A program made the position numbers and the translations under genes. Positions 42,997 to 53,029 of a DNA stretch of 64,000 nucleotides are shown one piece after another (positions within the stretch are counted from its first letter, which is position 1; each line of letters starts with the position of its first letter). Source of the DNA: Nitrobacter hamburgensis X14 (lineage in GTDB: Bacteria > Pseudomonadota > Alphaproteobacteria > Rhizobiales > Xanthobacteraceae); NCBI RefSeq assembly GCF_000013885.1, contig NC_007961.1, forward strand, positions 1 to 64,000, in the 5' to 3' direction. The notes beneath the pieces were generated by a model that had not been told where the DNA came from, made no database searches, and saw only the letters and a list, made by a program, of their open reading frames with translations.

Positions 42997-43397
42997 GTCT
43001 CATCCGCATCGCCATCAATCAGACACCCGCGATCCAAAGCTCGGCTCCAGGAACGTTTGCCGGCAATTCTGGCACTCGGCCACCATTGAGCTGTACAGCC
43101 GCCATTCTCGACGGAGTGGTGTCTCATTTAACGGTCGTAACCCGCGCCACGGCCTTGCGGGTCAGCGTCGCGAGCTCGTGACGCCGCGTTCGGGACGTGG
43201 TCCGGCCTTCGTCGTTGTTCGATTACCTGACGGGCGCCACCGTCCAATCCGGCGCTCGGCGACCGATCTTGCGACCGCGCCATCGGAAGATGAAGGCGCA
43301 TCGAAGTCGTTGGCTTGTATCAGTGTCCGAACGCTGCTCACATTGATGCACCATTTGCACAGCACGGTGGCCTCCCACGTTGAGGAGGTGATTCGCG
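42997..43397. other. Gene-free 400 bp
   Basis: Only short frames without recognisable content on either strand. Confidence 0.45.
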
Positions 43398-43559
43398 ATG
43401 AACATGCCATCGAACCCACACCGCGTAGCGTCTCGGACCCTCACCAAACTTCCAAACCCGGGGATCACGACTCTCCCGAGACTTTGGCTCGATTTGCCGG
43501 CGGAGACGCGGCAGCAGATCGCGTGGAGCTTCGCGCTCCTGCTTCTGAGGATGCGGTAA
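43398..43559 (+). CDS. Small protein (53 aa) next to an integrase remnant
   Basis: ATG 43398 is preceded by GAGGAGGTG. The sequence contains TLPRLWLDLPAETRQQIAWSFALLLLRMR. This resembles, from memory, small proteins encoded just before transposases or recombinases in rhizobia (LPxLWxxLPxExRQQIAxxLAxLxRRMR). It is too short to assign a function. Confidence 0.5.
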   Translation: MNMPSNPHRVASRTLTKLPNPGITTLPRLWLDLPAETRQQIAWSFALLLLRMR

Positions 43560-43859
43560 GCCGCTCCTGCCGAGCAAGCGCAAAGTCCGCGCCGTCCGGC
43601 ATCACCCCGCCCTCCCTTACAAACAGCTCTTGCAATTCATGGCGTCGCTGTGCGCGGATGAGACTGACTCGGCGGTGCTTCTGCGCTTCTGCGGTTCATC
43701 GTCCTGACGGTCGCGCGGTACAATGAGGGCGCGTTTGCCGAGTGGAGCGAGATAAACGTTGAGCAAAAGCTTTGGACCATTCCCGGCGCGCGGATGAATG
43801 GCGACAGGCAAACAAGCCGCACGTGGTCCCGCTAATCGACGCGGCCTTGAAGGCGCTAG

Positions 43860-45490
43860 CCCGTCTTATTCGTGAGAGTGCGCCTGAGAGGCTGGCGAGC
43901 GTGGTGTAAAGCGCTGATGCGGCGTAGGATTCGGTTGCGAAGCCAACCCCATGACCTTCAATCGCGAACGCCACGCCCGCCATGACCGATGATACGATTC
44001 TGCCATTCTCGTTTCCAGCCGTTCACGCCAAGAAAGTCACAGCTGCCTTCGATGGCGGTCGCTTGACATCGAACGGGGGCGTGATGCTTCTGGCGACGGC
44101 CGAGCGACGTCTCGGTTTGGCCGACAAGTTGGCCCGGGTGTTCCCGGACCGGCGCGACCCGACGCGGGTCGTGCACAGCCTTGTCGATATGTTTCGCGCT
44201 CGCATGTTCGCGATCTGCTGCGGCTACGAGGACGCCGACGACCTCGATCATCTGCGGTCCGATCCGGCATTCAAGCTGGCCTGCGGACGGCTGCCGGACA
44301 GCGGTCGCGATCTGTGTTCCCAACCGACGCTGTCGCGCCTGGAGAATGCTCCGCGCCTGCGCGACGTGATCCGGCTGACCTACACTTTGGTCGACGCATG
44401 GATGGATAGCTACCCGCGCGAGCCGGCATCCGTCACGCTCGACATCGATGATACCTGCGATGTCGTCCACGGTCATCAGCAGCTCTCGCTGTTCAACGCT
44501 CATTATGACGAACGCTGCTTCTTGCCGATCCACGTCTACGACACGGAGAAGAGCCGGCCCGTGGCGGTCGTGCTGCGGCCGGGCAAGACGCCGGGCGGCG
44601 TCGAGGTGCGCGCCCATCTGCGCCGCCTGGTACGGCACATCCGCACGCGATGGCACAACACGCGAATTACGGTCCGTGGCGACGGGCACTATGCCCGGCC
44701 GGAGGCGATGACGTGGTGCGAGAACAACGGCATCGACTACATCTTCGGCCTGTCCGGCACCAAGCCGCTCGCCAGAAAAGTCGACGAGGTCGCTGACGAC
44801 ATCCGCACCCGACGCGCCATCGAGAACCTGGCTGTTCTGCGCGGCTATACCGAGACGCGCCACAAGGCCAAGTCCTGGGATCGCGAACGGCGCACCGTCG
44901 CCCGTATTGAGGCGACGATGCTCGGCCTCGACATCCGCTTCGTCGTCACCAGCCTCGATGCCGGCTCGGCCGAGTGGATCTACGACAGCCTGTATTGCGC
45001 GCGCGGCCAGGCCGAGAACCTGATCAAGCTGCATAAGACGCAGCTCGCCTCCGATCGCACCAGTTGCCGTTCGGCGCTCGCCAACCAGGTCCGTCTCGTG
45101 CTCCATACCGCCGCTTATTGGCTGATGCTGACCGTGCGCGACGCCATTCCCAAAGCCCGCGAATTGGCCACTGCCGAGTTCGCGACGCTGCGTCTTCGTC
45201 TCTTGAAAATCGCAGCCAGGGTCGTCGAGACCGCGAGCCGCATTCGCCTCGCGTTCGCCGCGGCATGTCCCGAAGCCGACCTCTTCCGCAGCTTGCCGGG
45301 CTCGCTGCTGCCACACGGTCCTTGACCGCCGGGGCGTGCGCCCCCTTCGCCCAACCCATCCCTCAAACGCGTTGCAAAGTACCGGTCGTCAGGCGGTGAA
45401 AAGCCGAAGGCAATCCTATGCGCCTCGTCCGAGGAGATGTGCAGTCACATCAATCGAACCAAAAAACCGCACTCTCACGAATAGGACGGG
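43860..45490 (+). mobile_element. IS1380-family insertion sequence, 1,631 bp
   Basis: 23-bp terminal inverted repeats (43860-43882 and 45468-45490) match at 22 positions, and CTAG is duplicated at 43856-43859 and 45491-45494. Removing the element and one CTAG restores the integrase reading ALKALEVARERAGG in frame. The size and single transposase fit IS1380. Confidence 0.92.
43982..45325 (+). CDS. IS1380-family transposase
   Basis: 447-aa DDE transposase: SNGGVMLLATAERRLGLADKLARVF, SVTLDIDDTCDVVHGHQQLSLFN (first Asp), ITVRGDGHYARPEAM (second Asp) and CARGQAENLIKLHKTQLASDRTSC (Glu), the family motif. Full length and uninterrupted, so the element is probably recent and potentially active. Confidence 0.94.
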   Translation: MTDDTILPFSFPAVHAKKVTAAFDGGRLTSNGGVMLLATAERRLGLADKLARVFPDRRDPTRVVHSLVDMFRARMFAICCGYEDADDLDHLRSDPAFKLACGRLPDSGRDLCSQPTLSRLENAPRLRDVIRLTYTLVDAWMDSYPREPASVTLDIDDTCDVVHGHQQLSLFNAHYDERCFLPIHVYDTEKSRPVAVVLRPGKTPGGVEVRAHLRRLVRHIRTRWHNTRITVRGDGHYARPEAMTWCENNGIDYIFGLSGTKPLARKVDEVADDIRTRRAIENLAVLRGYTETRHKAKSWDRERRTVARIEATMLGLDIRFVVTSLDAGSAEWIYDSLYCARGQAENLIKLHKTQLASDRTSCRSALANQVRLVLHTAAYWLMLTVRDAIPKARELATAEFATLRLRLLKIAARVVETASRIRLAFAAACPEADLFRSLPGSLLPHGP

Positions 45491-45835
45491 CTAGAGGTGG
45501 CCCGCGAGCGCGCCGGAGGCGAAGGTCTAATCTTCCCCGGCAGGTGACGCGGCAAGCCGATTAGCGACGTGTCGCTCGCGAAGGCGATTGCGCGCCACAC
45601 TAAAGAGCAGGTGACGACGCATGGCTTCCGTTCGACGTTCCGCGATTGGGCTGGCGACATGACAAACTTCTCGCGCGAGGTGTGCGAGCAAGCATTGGCC
45701 CATGCTGTGGCGGACGAAACGGAAGCGGCTTATAGGCGTTCGGATGCGTTGGTGAAGCGGCGGCGGTTAATGGATGAATGGGCAACGTACTGTGCAGGTG
45801 GCTGGAGTGTTCGGCACGGCTGACATCTGAAGCCG

Positions 45836-46090
45836 TTAAGGCATTTCGCGCCTTGGGGCTGATGCCACGCCGCTATATATCGCCGCGTGGACCGCCGCGT
45901 CTTTTGCGGCTCTAATTTCGCGTGCGGCTTTGAGCGCCCGGCGCAGAAACGGGTCTTCTGTCTCTTTGGTCAGAGTAATCAGCTTGTTGCAGTTGAGGCA
46001 ATTAACCTGTGCTCCATCGCGGACGCGGCTGGCATTCTCCCTGAAAATATGAGTGCAGGCTGGGCAGCGGATTTTCACCTTGTCATCCAT
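45836..46090 (-). CDS. Small zinc-ribbon protein
   Basis: 84 aa: MDDKVKIRCPACTHIFRENASRVRDGAQVNCLNCNKLITLTKE has CPAC and CLNC pairs typical of an MJ0042-like zinc ribbon, followed by a charged helix (RRALKAAREIRAAKDAAVHAA). I recall similar proteins in Bradyrhizobium. It probably binds nucleic acid or protein; no specific function can be given. Confidence 0.75.
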   Translation of the reverse strand: MDDKVKIRCPACTHIFRENASRVRDGAQVNCLNCNKLITLTKETEDPFLRRALKAAREIRAAKDAAVHAAIYSGVASAPRREMP

Positions 46091-46365
46091 GGCAATATCC
46101 CTTGTGAGAAAGGGCAGTGTTGCGCAATGGGATTACAAAATTCTGAAAAGGATCGATAGCAATGCATATTTCATCAGCAACCGGCCAGAGGATGCACGTC
46201 ATCCGCCCCCTCTTTAAAGTCCCTTTTCTATGGTCTCGAGTTCGCATCATCCGAACAACCACCCGCACGCTCCACCAAAAACGCCCATCGAGGGCGCAGG
46301 CGGGCCTATTCGGAACCTCGAGTATTGTTCCGTCATCTTTCGGTATGTCCAAAGATACTTTGCGC

Positions 46366-46622
46366 CGCATAAGGCCAAAGTCGAAGTCGCCGTGCAAATT
46401 GCCCAGCGCTGGGTCCTGGCGCGTCTGCGCAATCAGCGCTTCTTTTACCTGGCAGAGCTGAACGCCGCCATCCGCGTGCTCGTCGCCGAACTCAATGGTC
46501 GCCAGATGCGCGGCTTCGGCTCCAGCCGCGTCGAACTCTTCGTCGAGATCGACAGGCCGAAGCTTGGGAAACTGCCGGACCAGCCATACGCCTTTGCACG
46601 CTGGAAGCGCTGCCAACGACGC
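46366..46622 (+). pseudogene. IS21-family istA fragment
   Basis: Reads HKAKVEVAVQIAQRWVLARLRNQRFFYLAELNAAIRVLVAELNGR … GFGSSRVELFVEIDRPKLGKLPDQPYAFARWKRC, the well conserved C-terminal half of IstA. The catalytic core before it, the end of istA and istB are all absent. It is a deletion remnant. Confidence 0.85.
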
Positions 46623-46676
46623 TTAGCAGATCGTCGCTCCCCGGCAACGACGGAGTCATTTGCGGTAGGAAGTCGT

Positions 46677-48005
46677 TCAGGGCACAAGCGTCATCCTTGT
46701 CGCGAGAATCTTGCCGATGCGTCGCCCGTCCAGATCGACGATCTCGAAACACCAATCTTCATATACGAAAGACTCGCCGATCCCGGGCAGATGACCGAGT
46801 TGGGACAGCGCGAATCCGGCAACCGTGTGATAATCGCCGTTCTCTGGGCGCTTCCGGAATGCAAGGCGGTCGAATACGTCGTGTGCCGGCGTCATCCCGT
46901 CAAGGAGCAACGATCCATCCTCGCGTTCGATGATATCCGCCGATCCATCCTCGCTGTTCGGCAAATCGCCGGCAATCGCTTCAAGGAGATCGGTCTGCGT
47001 GACAATGCCCTGAAGGATTCCATATTCATCGACGACGATCGCAAGCCGCACGGGAGCTTGCTTGAACATGTCCAGCATCCGGAATACCGACATGGATTCA
47101 AGAACGAGCAACGGCTCCCGGATCACCTCCAATGGATCGAGGCCCTCTCCACCCAGCACGCGATTAAGCAAATCCTTTTTGAGGAGCATGCCAAGAGGCT
47201 CGTCGATGCTGCCCCGCCCAACGAGCAACTGCTCGTGAGGACAGTTTCTGATCGTATCAAGCATGTCGGCGCGATCCGAATCAGCATTGACCCAGTCGAT
47301 TTCAGGCCGCGCGGTCATGATGTCGCCGACCTGCCGCTCCCCGATGTTGAGAACGCGAAGCACCACCTCTTCCTGTGCGTCTTGCAGGATGCCTGCGTCC
47401 TGACTGGCTTGCACCAGCAGCTTCAACTCCTCCGGTGAATGCAGCGAGGATTCGCCCGTTCCGGGCCGCAGGCCGCAAAGCCGGAGAATCAGGTTGCCGA
47501 GGCCATTCAGTATAACGATTGCTGGACGCAAGATGAGCAGGAACAGCCCCAACGGGCGCACAATCACAAGCGCGGTACTTTCGCTTCGCTGCAATGCCAA
47601 GCTCTTTGGCGCCAATTCGCCCAATACGATATGCAACGTAGTGATGATGCTGAAGGAAACGACAACCGCTACGGCATGCGCGCCGGCGGTCGCAAGGGAA
47701 TCCGGGAATGCCTTCCACAGCGGCTGGATCAATCCCGCCAAGGCAGGTTCGCCAATCCAACCCAAGGCGAGTGACGAAATCGTGATTCCCAATTGCGTGG
47801 CGGCTAGATTGACATCAAGGTGCTGGATGGCTCGTTGAAGGACAAGGGCCCTTCTGCTGCCGCCGGCGACCAATTCGGCAACCCTGCTCGGACGAACCGC
47901 CACCAAGGAGAACTCGGCCGCGACGAAAAATCCGTTCGCCGCAACAAGAACAAAGATCAGTACAATACCGATAAGATTGAGGCTACTGCCATCGCCGTCA
48001 GGCAT
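46677..48005 (-). CDS. CNNM/CorC-like membrane protein with CBS domains
   Basis: 442 aa from ATG 48005, with GAGGAG just upstream. DUF21 membrane domain (four segments, about 8-160) with AANGFFVAAEFSLVAVRPSRVAEL and TLHIVLGELAPKSLALQRSE. A CBS pair follows (VGDIMTARPEIDWVNADSD … RLAIVVDEYGILQGIVTQTDLLEAIAGD), then a C-terminal CorC_HlyC domain (DGMTPAHDVFDRLAFRKRPENGDYHTVAGFALSQLGHLP). Relatives handle Mg2+/Co2+ or related ion export and homeostasis. Often annotated as haemolysin-like, but no toxin activity is implied. Confidence 0.92.
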   Translation of the reverse strand: MPDGDGSSLNLIGIVLIFVLVAANGFFVAAEFSLVAVRPSRVAELVAGGSRRALVLQRAIQHLDVNLAATQLGITISSLALGWIGEPALAGLIQPLWKAFPDSLATAGAHAVAVVVSFSIITTLHIVLGELAPKSLALQRSESTALVIVRPLGLFLLILRPAIVILNGLGNLILRLCGLRPGTGESSLHSPEELKLLVQASQDAGILQDAQEEVVLRVLNIGERQVGDIMTARPEIDWVNADSDRADMLDTIRNCPHEQLLVGRGSIDEPLGMLLKKDLLNRVLGGEGLDPLEVIREPLLVLESMSVFRMLDMFKQAPVRLAIVVDEYGILQGIVTQTDLLEAIAGDLPNSEDGSADIIEREDGSLLLDGMTPAHDVFDRLAFRKRPENGDYHTVAGFALSQLGHLPGIGESFVYEDWCFEIVDLDGRRIGKILATRMTLVP

Positions 48006-48220
48006 AACTCTCCTCTTGGGTTGATTCAAAGCTTCGTATACTCGCTATACGATCCGTCATACCCAGCCTCAACCTTGCCGCTTCCCATAGCTTCTCCCGG
48101 CGATCTCCTGCGTTCGCAAACCGTGGCCGACTATCACTCCGGCGCGTGGCCGGATTCTACTCCGCCGTTGACAGCAATGACTATGGCAAGGAGAAACCCG
48201 CGATTCCTCCGCATTCCAGC

Positions 48221-48358
48221 TCACGCCCGTCCAGATCGCTGACGAATGAAATGCGAGGCTAGTCCTGCAGCTGCAACCAAGAAGGGCAGAGCGAGCAGGA
48301 AAGCAAAGGGACGATCAAGCGTCGCCAGCCAGAGAGCAAGGTCGGAAAGGAAACTCAT
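48221..48358 (-). CDS. Small single-span membrane peptide (45 aa)
   Basis: MSFLSDLALWLATLDRPF followed by a hydrophobic helix AFLLALPFLVAAAGLASHF and a basic tail RQRSGRA. The upstream minus strand has TTGGCC, 17 bp, TATAAT, then AGAACG and the ATG. The expected transcription start would thus be at the start codon, a leaderless arrangement. Unrecognised; real status unproven. Confidence 0.4.
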   Translation of the reverse strand: MSFLSDLALWLATLDRPFAFLLALPFLVAAAGLASHFIRQRSGRA

Positions 48359-48419
48359 CGTTCTATTATAGCACGGACCGCGTCACCGGCCAACGGTTCG
48401 ACCGTCTCAGTCATACCAT

Positions 48420-48850
48420 CAACTGAGTTTCGCGTCGCTCGATTATGCGGCCAAGAAGAAGCGCACGAAGCGAGATGTGTTTTTGGCTAAGATGGCAGGC
48501 GTGGTGCCTTGGGTCGGGCTCGAAGCTTTGATCGAGCCGCATTATCCCAAGGCTGGTCCGAGCGGCGGTCGGCGACCATTTCCATTGGCCGTGATGCTAC
48601 GGATTTATTGCTTGCAGCAGTGGTATAACCTCTCTGATCCCGGCGCGGAAGAAGTGCTTTACGACATTTGCTCGATGCGAACGTTTGCGGGTCTGGAGCT
48701 CGGACGCGCCACTATTCCCGATGAGACGACCATCTTGAACTTCCGGCATCTGCTGGGGCGTCACGAGTTGACGAAGGTGATATTCGTCGCGATTGCGGAG
48801 TTTCTGGAGACTCGCGGTGCTCTGCTGCGTGGCGGCACCATCATCGACGT
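48420..48850 (+). pseudogene. IS5-family transposase, 5' part only
   Basis: LSFASLDYAAKKKRTKRDVFLAKM … VPWVGLEALIEPHYPKAGPSGGRRPFPLAVMLRIYCLQQWYNLSDPGAEEVLYDI … FRHLLGRHEL … GGTIID is the N-terminal about 140 aa of an IS5 transposase. The start codon is not preserved, and after GGTIIDV the sequence switches to a serine recombinase. The catalytic second half is missing. Confidence 0.85.
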
Positions 48851-48855
48851 GTGTT

Positions 48856-49818
48856 TTTGGCCGAGATGGAAGCCGTGGTGCTCAATCATGGCGGTGATCG
48901 CTGCATCTCGTTCGGAGGCATGCGCATTGACCGGGATGTCGGCGCCGAGGTCATCGTGCGTTTGTAACCGCTCGGAATCGAGGCCGCGCTCGCAGCACAG
49001 GCACTCGCAGTCGCGCAAACGAGGACAAGCGACGACAGATCGCGCTGGCATTGGAGCAGGCTCGCTACGAGGTCGGCCGCGCGCGTCGCCAGTATGATGC
49101 CGTCGATCCCGACAATCGCCTGGTCGCCTCGGAGTTGGAGACGCGATGGAATGAGCGGCTGACTATTGCCCGCGATTTGGAGGCGGAGCTTCAGGAACTG
49201 ACGGCATCACCCGCTGCCGAGCCGGCGCCCGCCGACCGCGAGCGGCTGATGATGCTCGGTGCCGATCTGCAAAGTGCATGGACGAGCGCCGGTGTGACAC
49301 CAGAGGCAAAGAAACGCATCGTGCGGACGGTGATCGACGAGATCGTCGTCCGCGTCGAGGACAACGCGCTCGATCTCGTTATCCGCTGGCACGGACGCGA
49401 CCATTCGGCTCTTAAAGTCAAGAAGAACCGCACGGGCCAACACCACTGGAGCGTCGAAGGCGAGACCATCGTCGTGCGCGTGCTGACACGACAGATGCCG
49501 GACAAGGCGATCGCCTCGGTGCTCAATCGGGCCGGCAAAACGACGGGACGCGGAAACGGCTGGACGCAATCGCGGGTGTGCAGCCTGCGTAGTCACAATA
49601 CGATTCCAACCTATCGGGAAGGCGAGCGCCGGGAGCGCGGCGAGGTAACGCTCGACGAGGCTGCGGCAGCTCCATCCGTTAGTCCGTCGACCGTGCGCCG
49701 TCTGCTCAAAGATGGTCAACTCTCGGCGAATCAGCTCTGTAAGGGAGCGCCTTGGATCATCCACGCCGCCGACTTGGACCGAAACGACGTGAAGGGCGCG
49801 GCCACAGCCCGCCTCTGA
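48856..49818 (+). pseudogene. Large serine recombinase, C-terminal part with stop and frameshift
   Basis: GGDRCISFGGMRIDRDVGAEVI is followed by an in-frame TAA (near 48965), then PLGIEAALAAQALA, a frameshift near 49010-49030, and an open segment EQARYEVGRARRQYDAVDPDNRLVASELETRWNERL … to 49818 with a C-terminal helix-turn-helix (VTLDEAAAAPSVSPSTVRRLL). The N-terminal catalytic domain is absent. The left join carries about 30 bp that repeat the IS5 5' region at 48475. Confidence 0.8.
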
Positions 49819-49989
49819 GACGTCCGCCGTCCAGTAGCCCGCTGCAAAAAACTCTTGCTTTAACGACATGGACAGGTGAGCATTATGCGCGGGACGTGCT
49901 CATTCGACAGCTCTTTCGCACCGGTGATGTCGCTGAAGACTTGGTCGAGCGGCGCCTCTTGGCCGTTGATCAAGCGGAGTTTTAGAGCC

Positions 49990-50560
49990 CCCTTGCCGGG
50001 ATCAGCAAACCCCTCGGCCTTTAGGCGACGGGATGCATTAGCATCCGACGATGCAAACGGCGAAGTCTGGCAGTCATACGGTGTGGGACTGCAAATACCA
50101 CATTGTGTGGGTGACGAAGTATCGGTTCGCAGTTTTGGGTGGGGATGTCGGCTTTCGCGCCCGGGAGTTGTTGCGGGAAATTGCGTTGAGCCATGAGATG
50201 GTTATTCATGCCGGGACGATAAACCGGGATCACGTCCATCTGTTGTTGTCGATCCCACCACATCTATCGGTCTCTCGTGCGGTGCAATATCTCAAAGGCA
50301 AGAGTTCTCACAAGCTTCTGACGGAGTATCAGTCGCTCAGGAAGCGATACTGGGGCAGCATCTATGGGCAGGGATACTGGGTTGCTTCGAGCGGAAACGT
50401 CACCGATGAAGTGTGGAAGAAGTACATAGAAGACCAAAAGCCGCCTGAGCCAGATGACAACTTCAAGGTCGTCTGACAATCGACCCGAAGGGTCGATCAA
50501 ATCCGGCTTCCAGCCGTAATCCGAAGCCACCGGCTTTAGCCGGTGGAGCGTTCACACCGA
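49990..50560 (+). mobile_element. IS200/IS605-type insertion sequence
   Basis: tnpA is flanked on the right by a perfect hairpin, CCACCGGC (50527-50534) and GCCGGTGG (50539-50546) with loop TTTA. On the left a smaller hairpin GCC-TTTA-GGC (50017-50026) has the same loop. Subterminal hairpins are what Y1 transposases recognise. No tnpB is present. Exact ends are estimated. Confidence 0.7.
50051..50476 (+). CDS. tnpA: IS200/IS605-family transposase TnpA (Y1, HUH)
   Basis: 141 aa. The HUH motif is in TINRDHVHLLLSIPP; the catalytic Tyr is expected in the C-terminal helix around EVWKKYIEDQK. The N-terminus CKYHIVWVTKYRFAVL is the family signature. It moves single-stranded DNA using the end hairpins. 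Full length. Confidence 0.93.
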   Translation: MQTAKSGSHTVWDCKYHIVWVTKYRFAVLGGDVGFRARELLREIALSHEMVIHAGTINRDHVHLLLSIPPHLSVSRAVQYLKGKSSHKLLTEYQSLRKRYWGSIYGQGYWVASSGNVTDEVWKKYIEDQKPPEPDDNFKVV

Positions 50561-50725
50561 CGGTCGATTTGGATGGATGGCTTCAAGGGAATAACAACGC
50601 CGCGCGGCTGTCATGGTCCGGTGATCGCGAGGTTGCATCTGCGCGTAGATGCGCATTGATCCCAATCGTCTTTCGATGGAAAGATGCGGGTTCGATTCGG
50701 TCAATATCCAAATTGCGGAAAGCGA

Positions 50726-51909
<1,184 letters not shown>

Positions 51910-51910
<1 letters not shown>

Positions 51911-53027
51911 TACCTCCTTTTCTTAGAAGGTGAGTCGTGATTCAAGATCGGGATGATCCCCGAAGCAAGAGAAGTTCGCCTTTCGAGGAAAGATCGCAAT
52001 GTGCTTGAGGCGTGTTGTCGCTCACCGGTGACGTTGCAGCGCGATTTGAAGCGAGCGCGGATAGTTCTGTTGGCGGCGGACGGGCGCAGCACCCGCTCGA
52101 TCGCCAAAGAAGTCGGGGTCCAGCCGCGGATTGTCAGCCTTTGGCGGCACCGCTATGCCGATCATGGCCTTGAAGGGCTGCAAGACAAGCCGCGACCCGG
52201 CAAGCAGCCGATCTATACGAAGGCTACCGACAAGCGGATTCTGAAGCTGCTGGACAAGCCGCCCCCGCAAGGGTTTGCGCGCTGGACCGGCCCTCTGCTG
52301 GCCGGGGCGCTGGGCGATGTTGACGTCCAATATGTCTGGCGGTTCCTGCGCAGCCACAAGATTGATCTCGCGGCTCGCAAGTCCTGGTGTGAAAGCAACG
52401 ACCCGAACTTTACGGCCAAAGCCGCCGATGTTGTTGGCCTTTACGTCGCCCCGCCCGCAAAGGCCATCGTGCTATGCGTGGACGAGAAGCCTTCGATCCA
52501 GGCATTGGAGCGAGCGCAGGGTTATCTGAAGTTACCCAATGGCCGCGCCTTGACCGGCCAGAGCCACGATTACAAGCGGCATGGCACTACAACATTGTTT
52601 GCGGCCCTCGAAGTTGCCACCGGAAAGATCATCGCGGCTCATTCAAAACGCCGTCGCCGCGTCGAGTTTCTTGACTTCATGAACAGCGTCACCGCGGCCT
52701 TTCCGGACCGAAAGATTCACGTCATCCTCGACAACCTCAACACCCACAAGAAAAACGAGCACTGGCTCAAGGCCCACCCCAACGTGCAATTTCATTTTAC
52801 GCCGACAAGCGCGTCCTGGCTCAATCAGGTCGAGGTATGGTTCTCGATATTACAGGGCCAGTCGCTTAGCGGAGCCTCCTTCACAAGCCTCAAGCAGCTT
52901 CAGGAGCACATCGATGCCTACGTCAACGCGTACAACGACAAAGCCGAGCCCTTCCTCTGGACCAAGAAAAAGGTCCGTCAACGTCGCTTCCAAGGCCGCC
53001 GTATCACTCAGCTATGATTCCGGGTAC
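51910..53027 (+). mobile_element. IS630-family element 1 (about 1.1 kb)
   Basis: CTAGTACC (51907-51914) and GGTACTAG (53023-53030) face each other around one transposase. This gives TA duplications at 51908 and 53028, the IS630 hallmark. Only five terminal bases inside the TA match, so the repeats are weak. The right TA is shared with the next element. Confidence 0.6.
51953..53017 (+). CDS. IS630-family transposase 1
   Basis: 354-aa Tc1/mariner-like DDE transposase with an N-terminal HTH (RSTRSIAKEVGVQPRIVSLWRHRY). The core holds VLCVDEKPSIQAL (Asp), HVILDNLNTHKK (Asp) and FTPTSASWLNQVEVWFSIL (Glu). Intact. Confidence 0.93.
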   Translation: MIPEAREVRLSRKDRNVLEACCRSPVTLQRDLKRARIVLLAADGRSTRSIAKEVGVQPRIVSLWRHRYADHGLEGLQDKPRPGKQPIYTKATDKRILKLLDKPPPQGFARWTGPLLAGALGDVDVQYVWRFLRSHKIDLAARKSWCESNDPNFTAKAADVVGLYVAPPAKAIVLCVDEKPSIQALERAQGYLKLPNGRALTGQSHDYKRHGTTTLFAALEVATGKIIAAHSKRRRRVEFLDFMNSVTAAFPDRKIHVILDNLNTHKKNEHWLKAHPNVQFHFTPTSASWLNQVEVWFSILQGQSLSGASFTSLKQLQEHIDAYVNAYNDKAEPFLWTKKKVRQRRFQGRRITQL

Positions 53028-53029
53028 TA

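Larger units (their letters stand above)
43562..45823 (+). pseudogene. P4-type tyrosine integrase pseudogene, split by an IS1380 element
   Basis: Pieces in order: LPSKRKVRAVRHHPALPYKQLLQFM (43570 on), ILTVARYNEGAFAEWSEINVEQKLWTIPGARM (about 43690-43790), VPLIDAALKAL up to the insertion. After the IS come EVARERAGGEGLIFPG and GKPISDVSLAKAIARHTKEQVTTHGFRSTFRDWAGDMTNFSREVCEQALAH (45490-45823). Several frameshifts separate the pieces. The N-terminal domain is missing. The HxxR motif (THGFRSTF) is intact but the gene cannot be functional. Confidence 0.85.

Noticed and set aside
43958..45316. 452-codon minus-strand frame
   Set aside because: Antisense to the IS1380 transposase.
46230..47438. 402-codon plus-strand frame
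   Set aside because: Only its first part (istA fragment, 46366-46622) is real; the rest is antisense to the CBS membrane protein.
49860..49985. Short frames on both strands (e.g. TGEHYARDVLIRQLFRTGDVAEDLVERR on +)
   Set aside because: Either strand could be a remnant; no family was recognised, so no gene was called.
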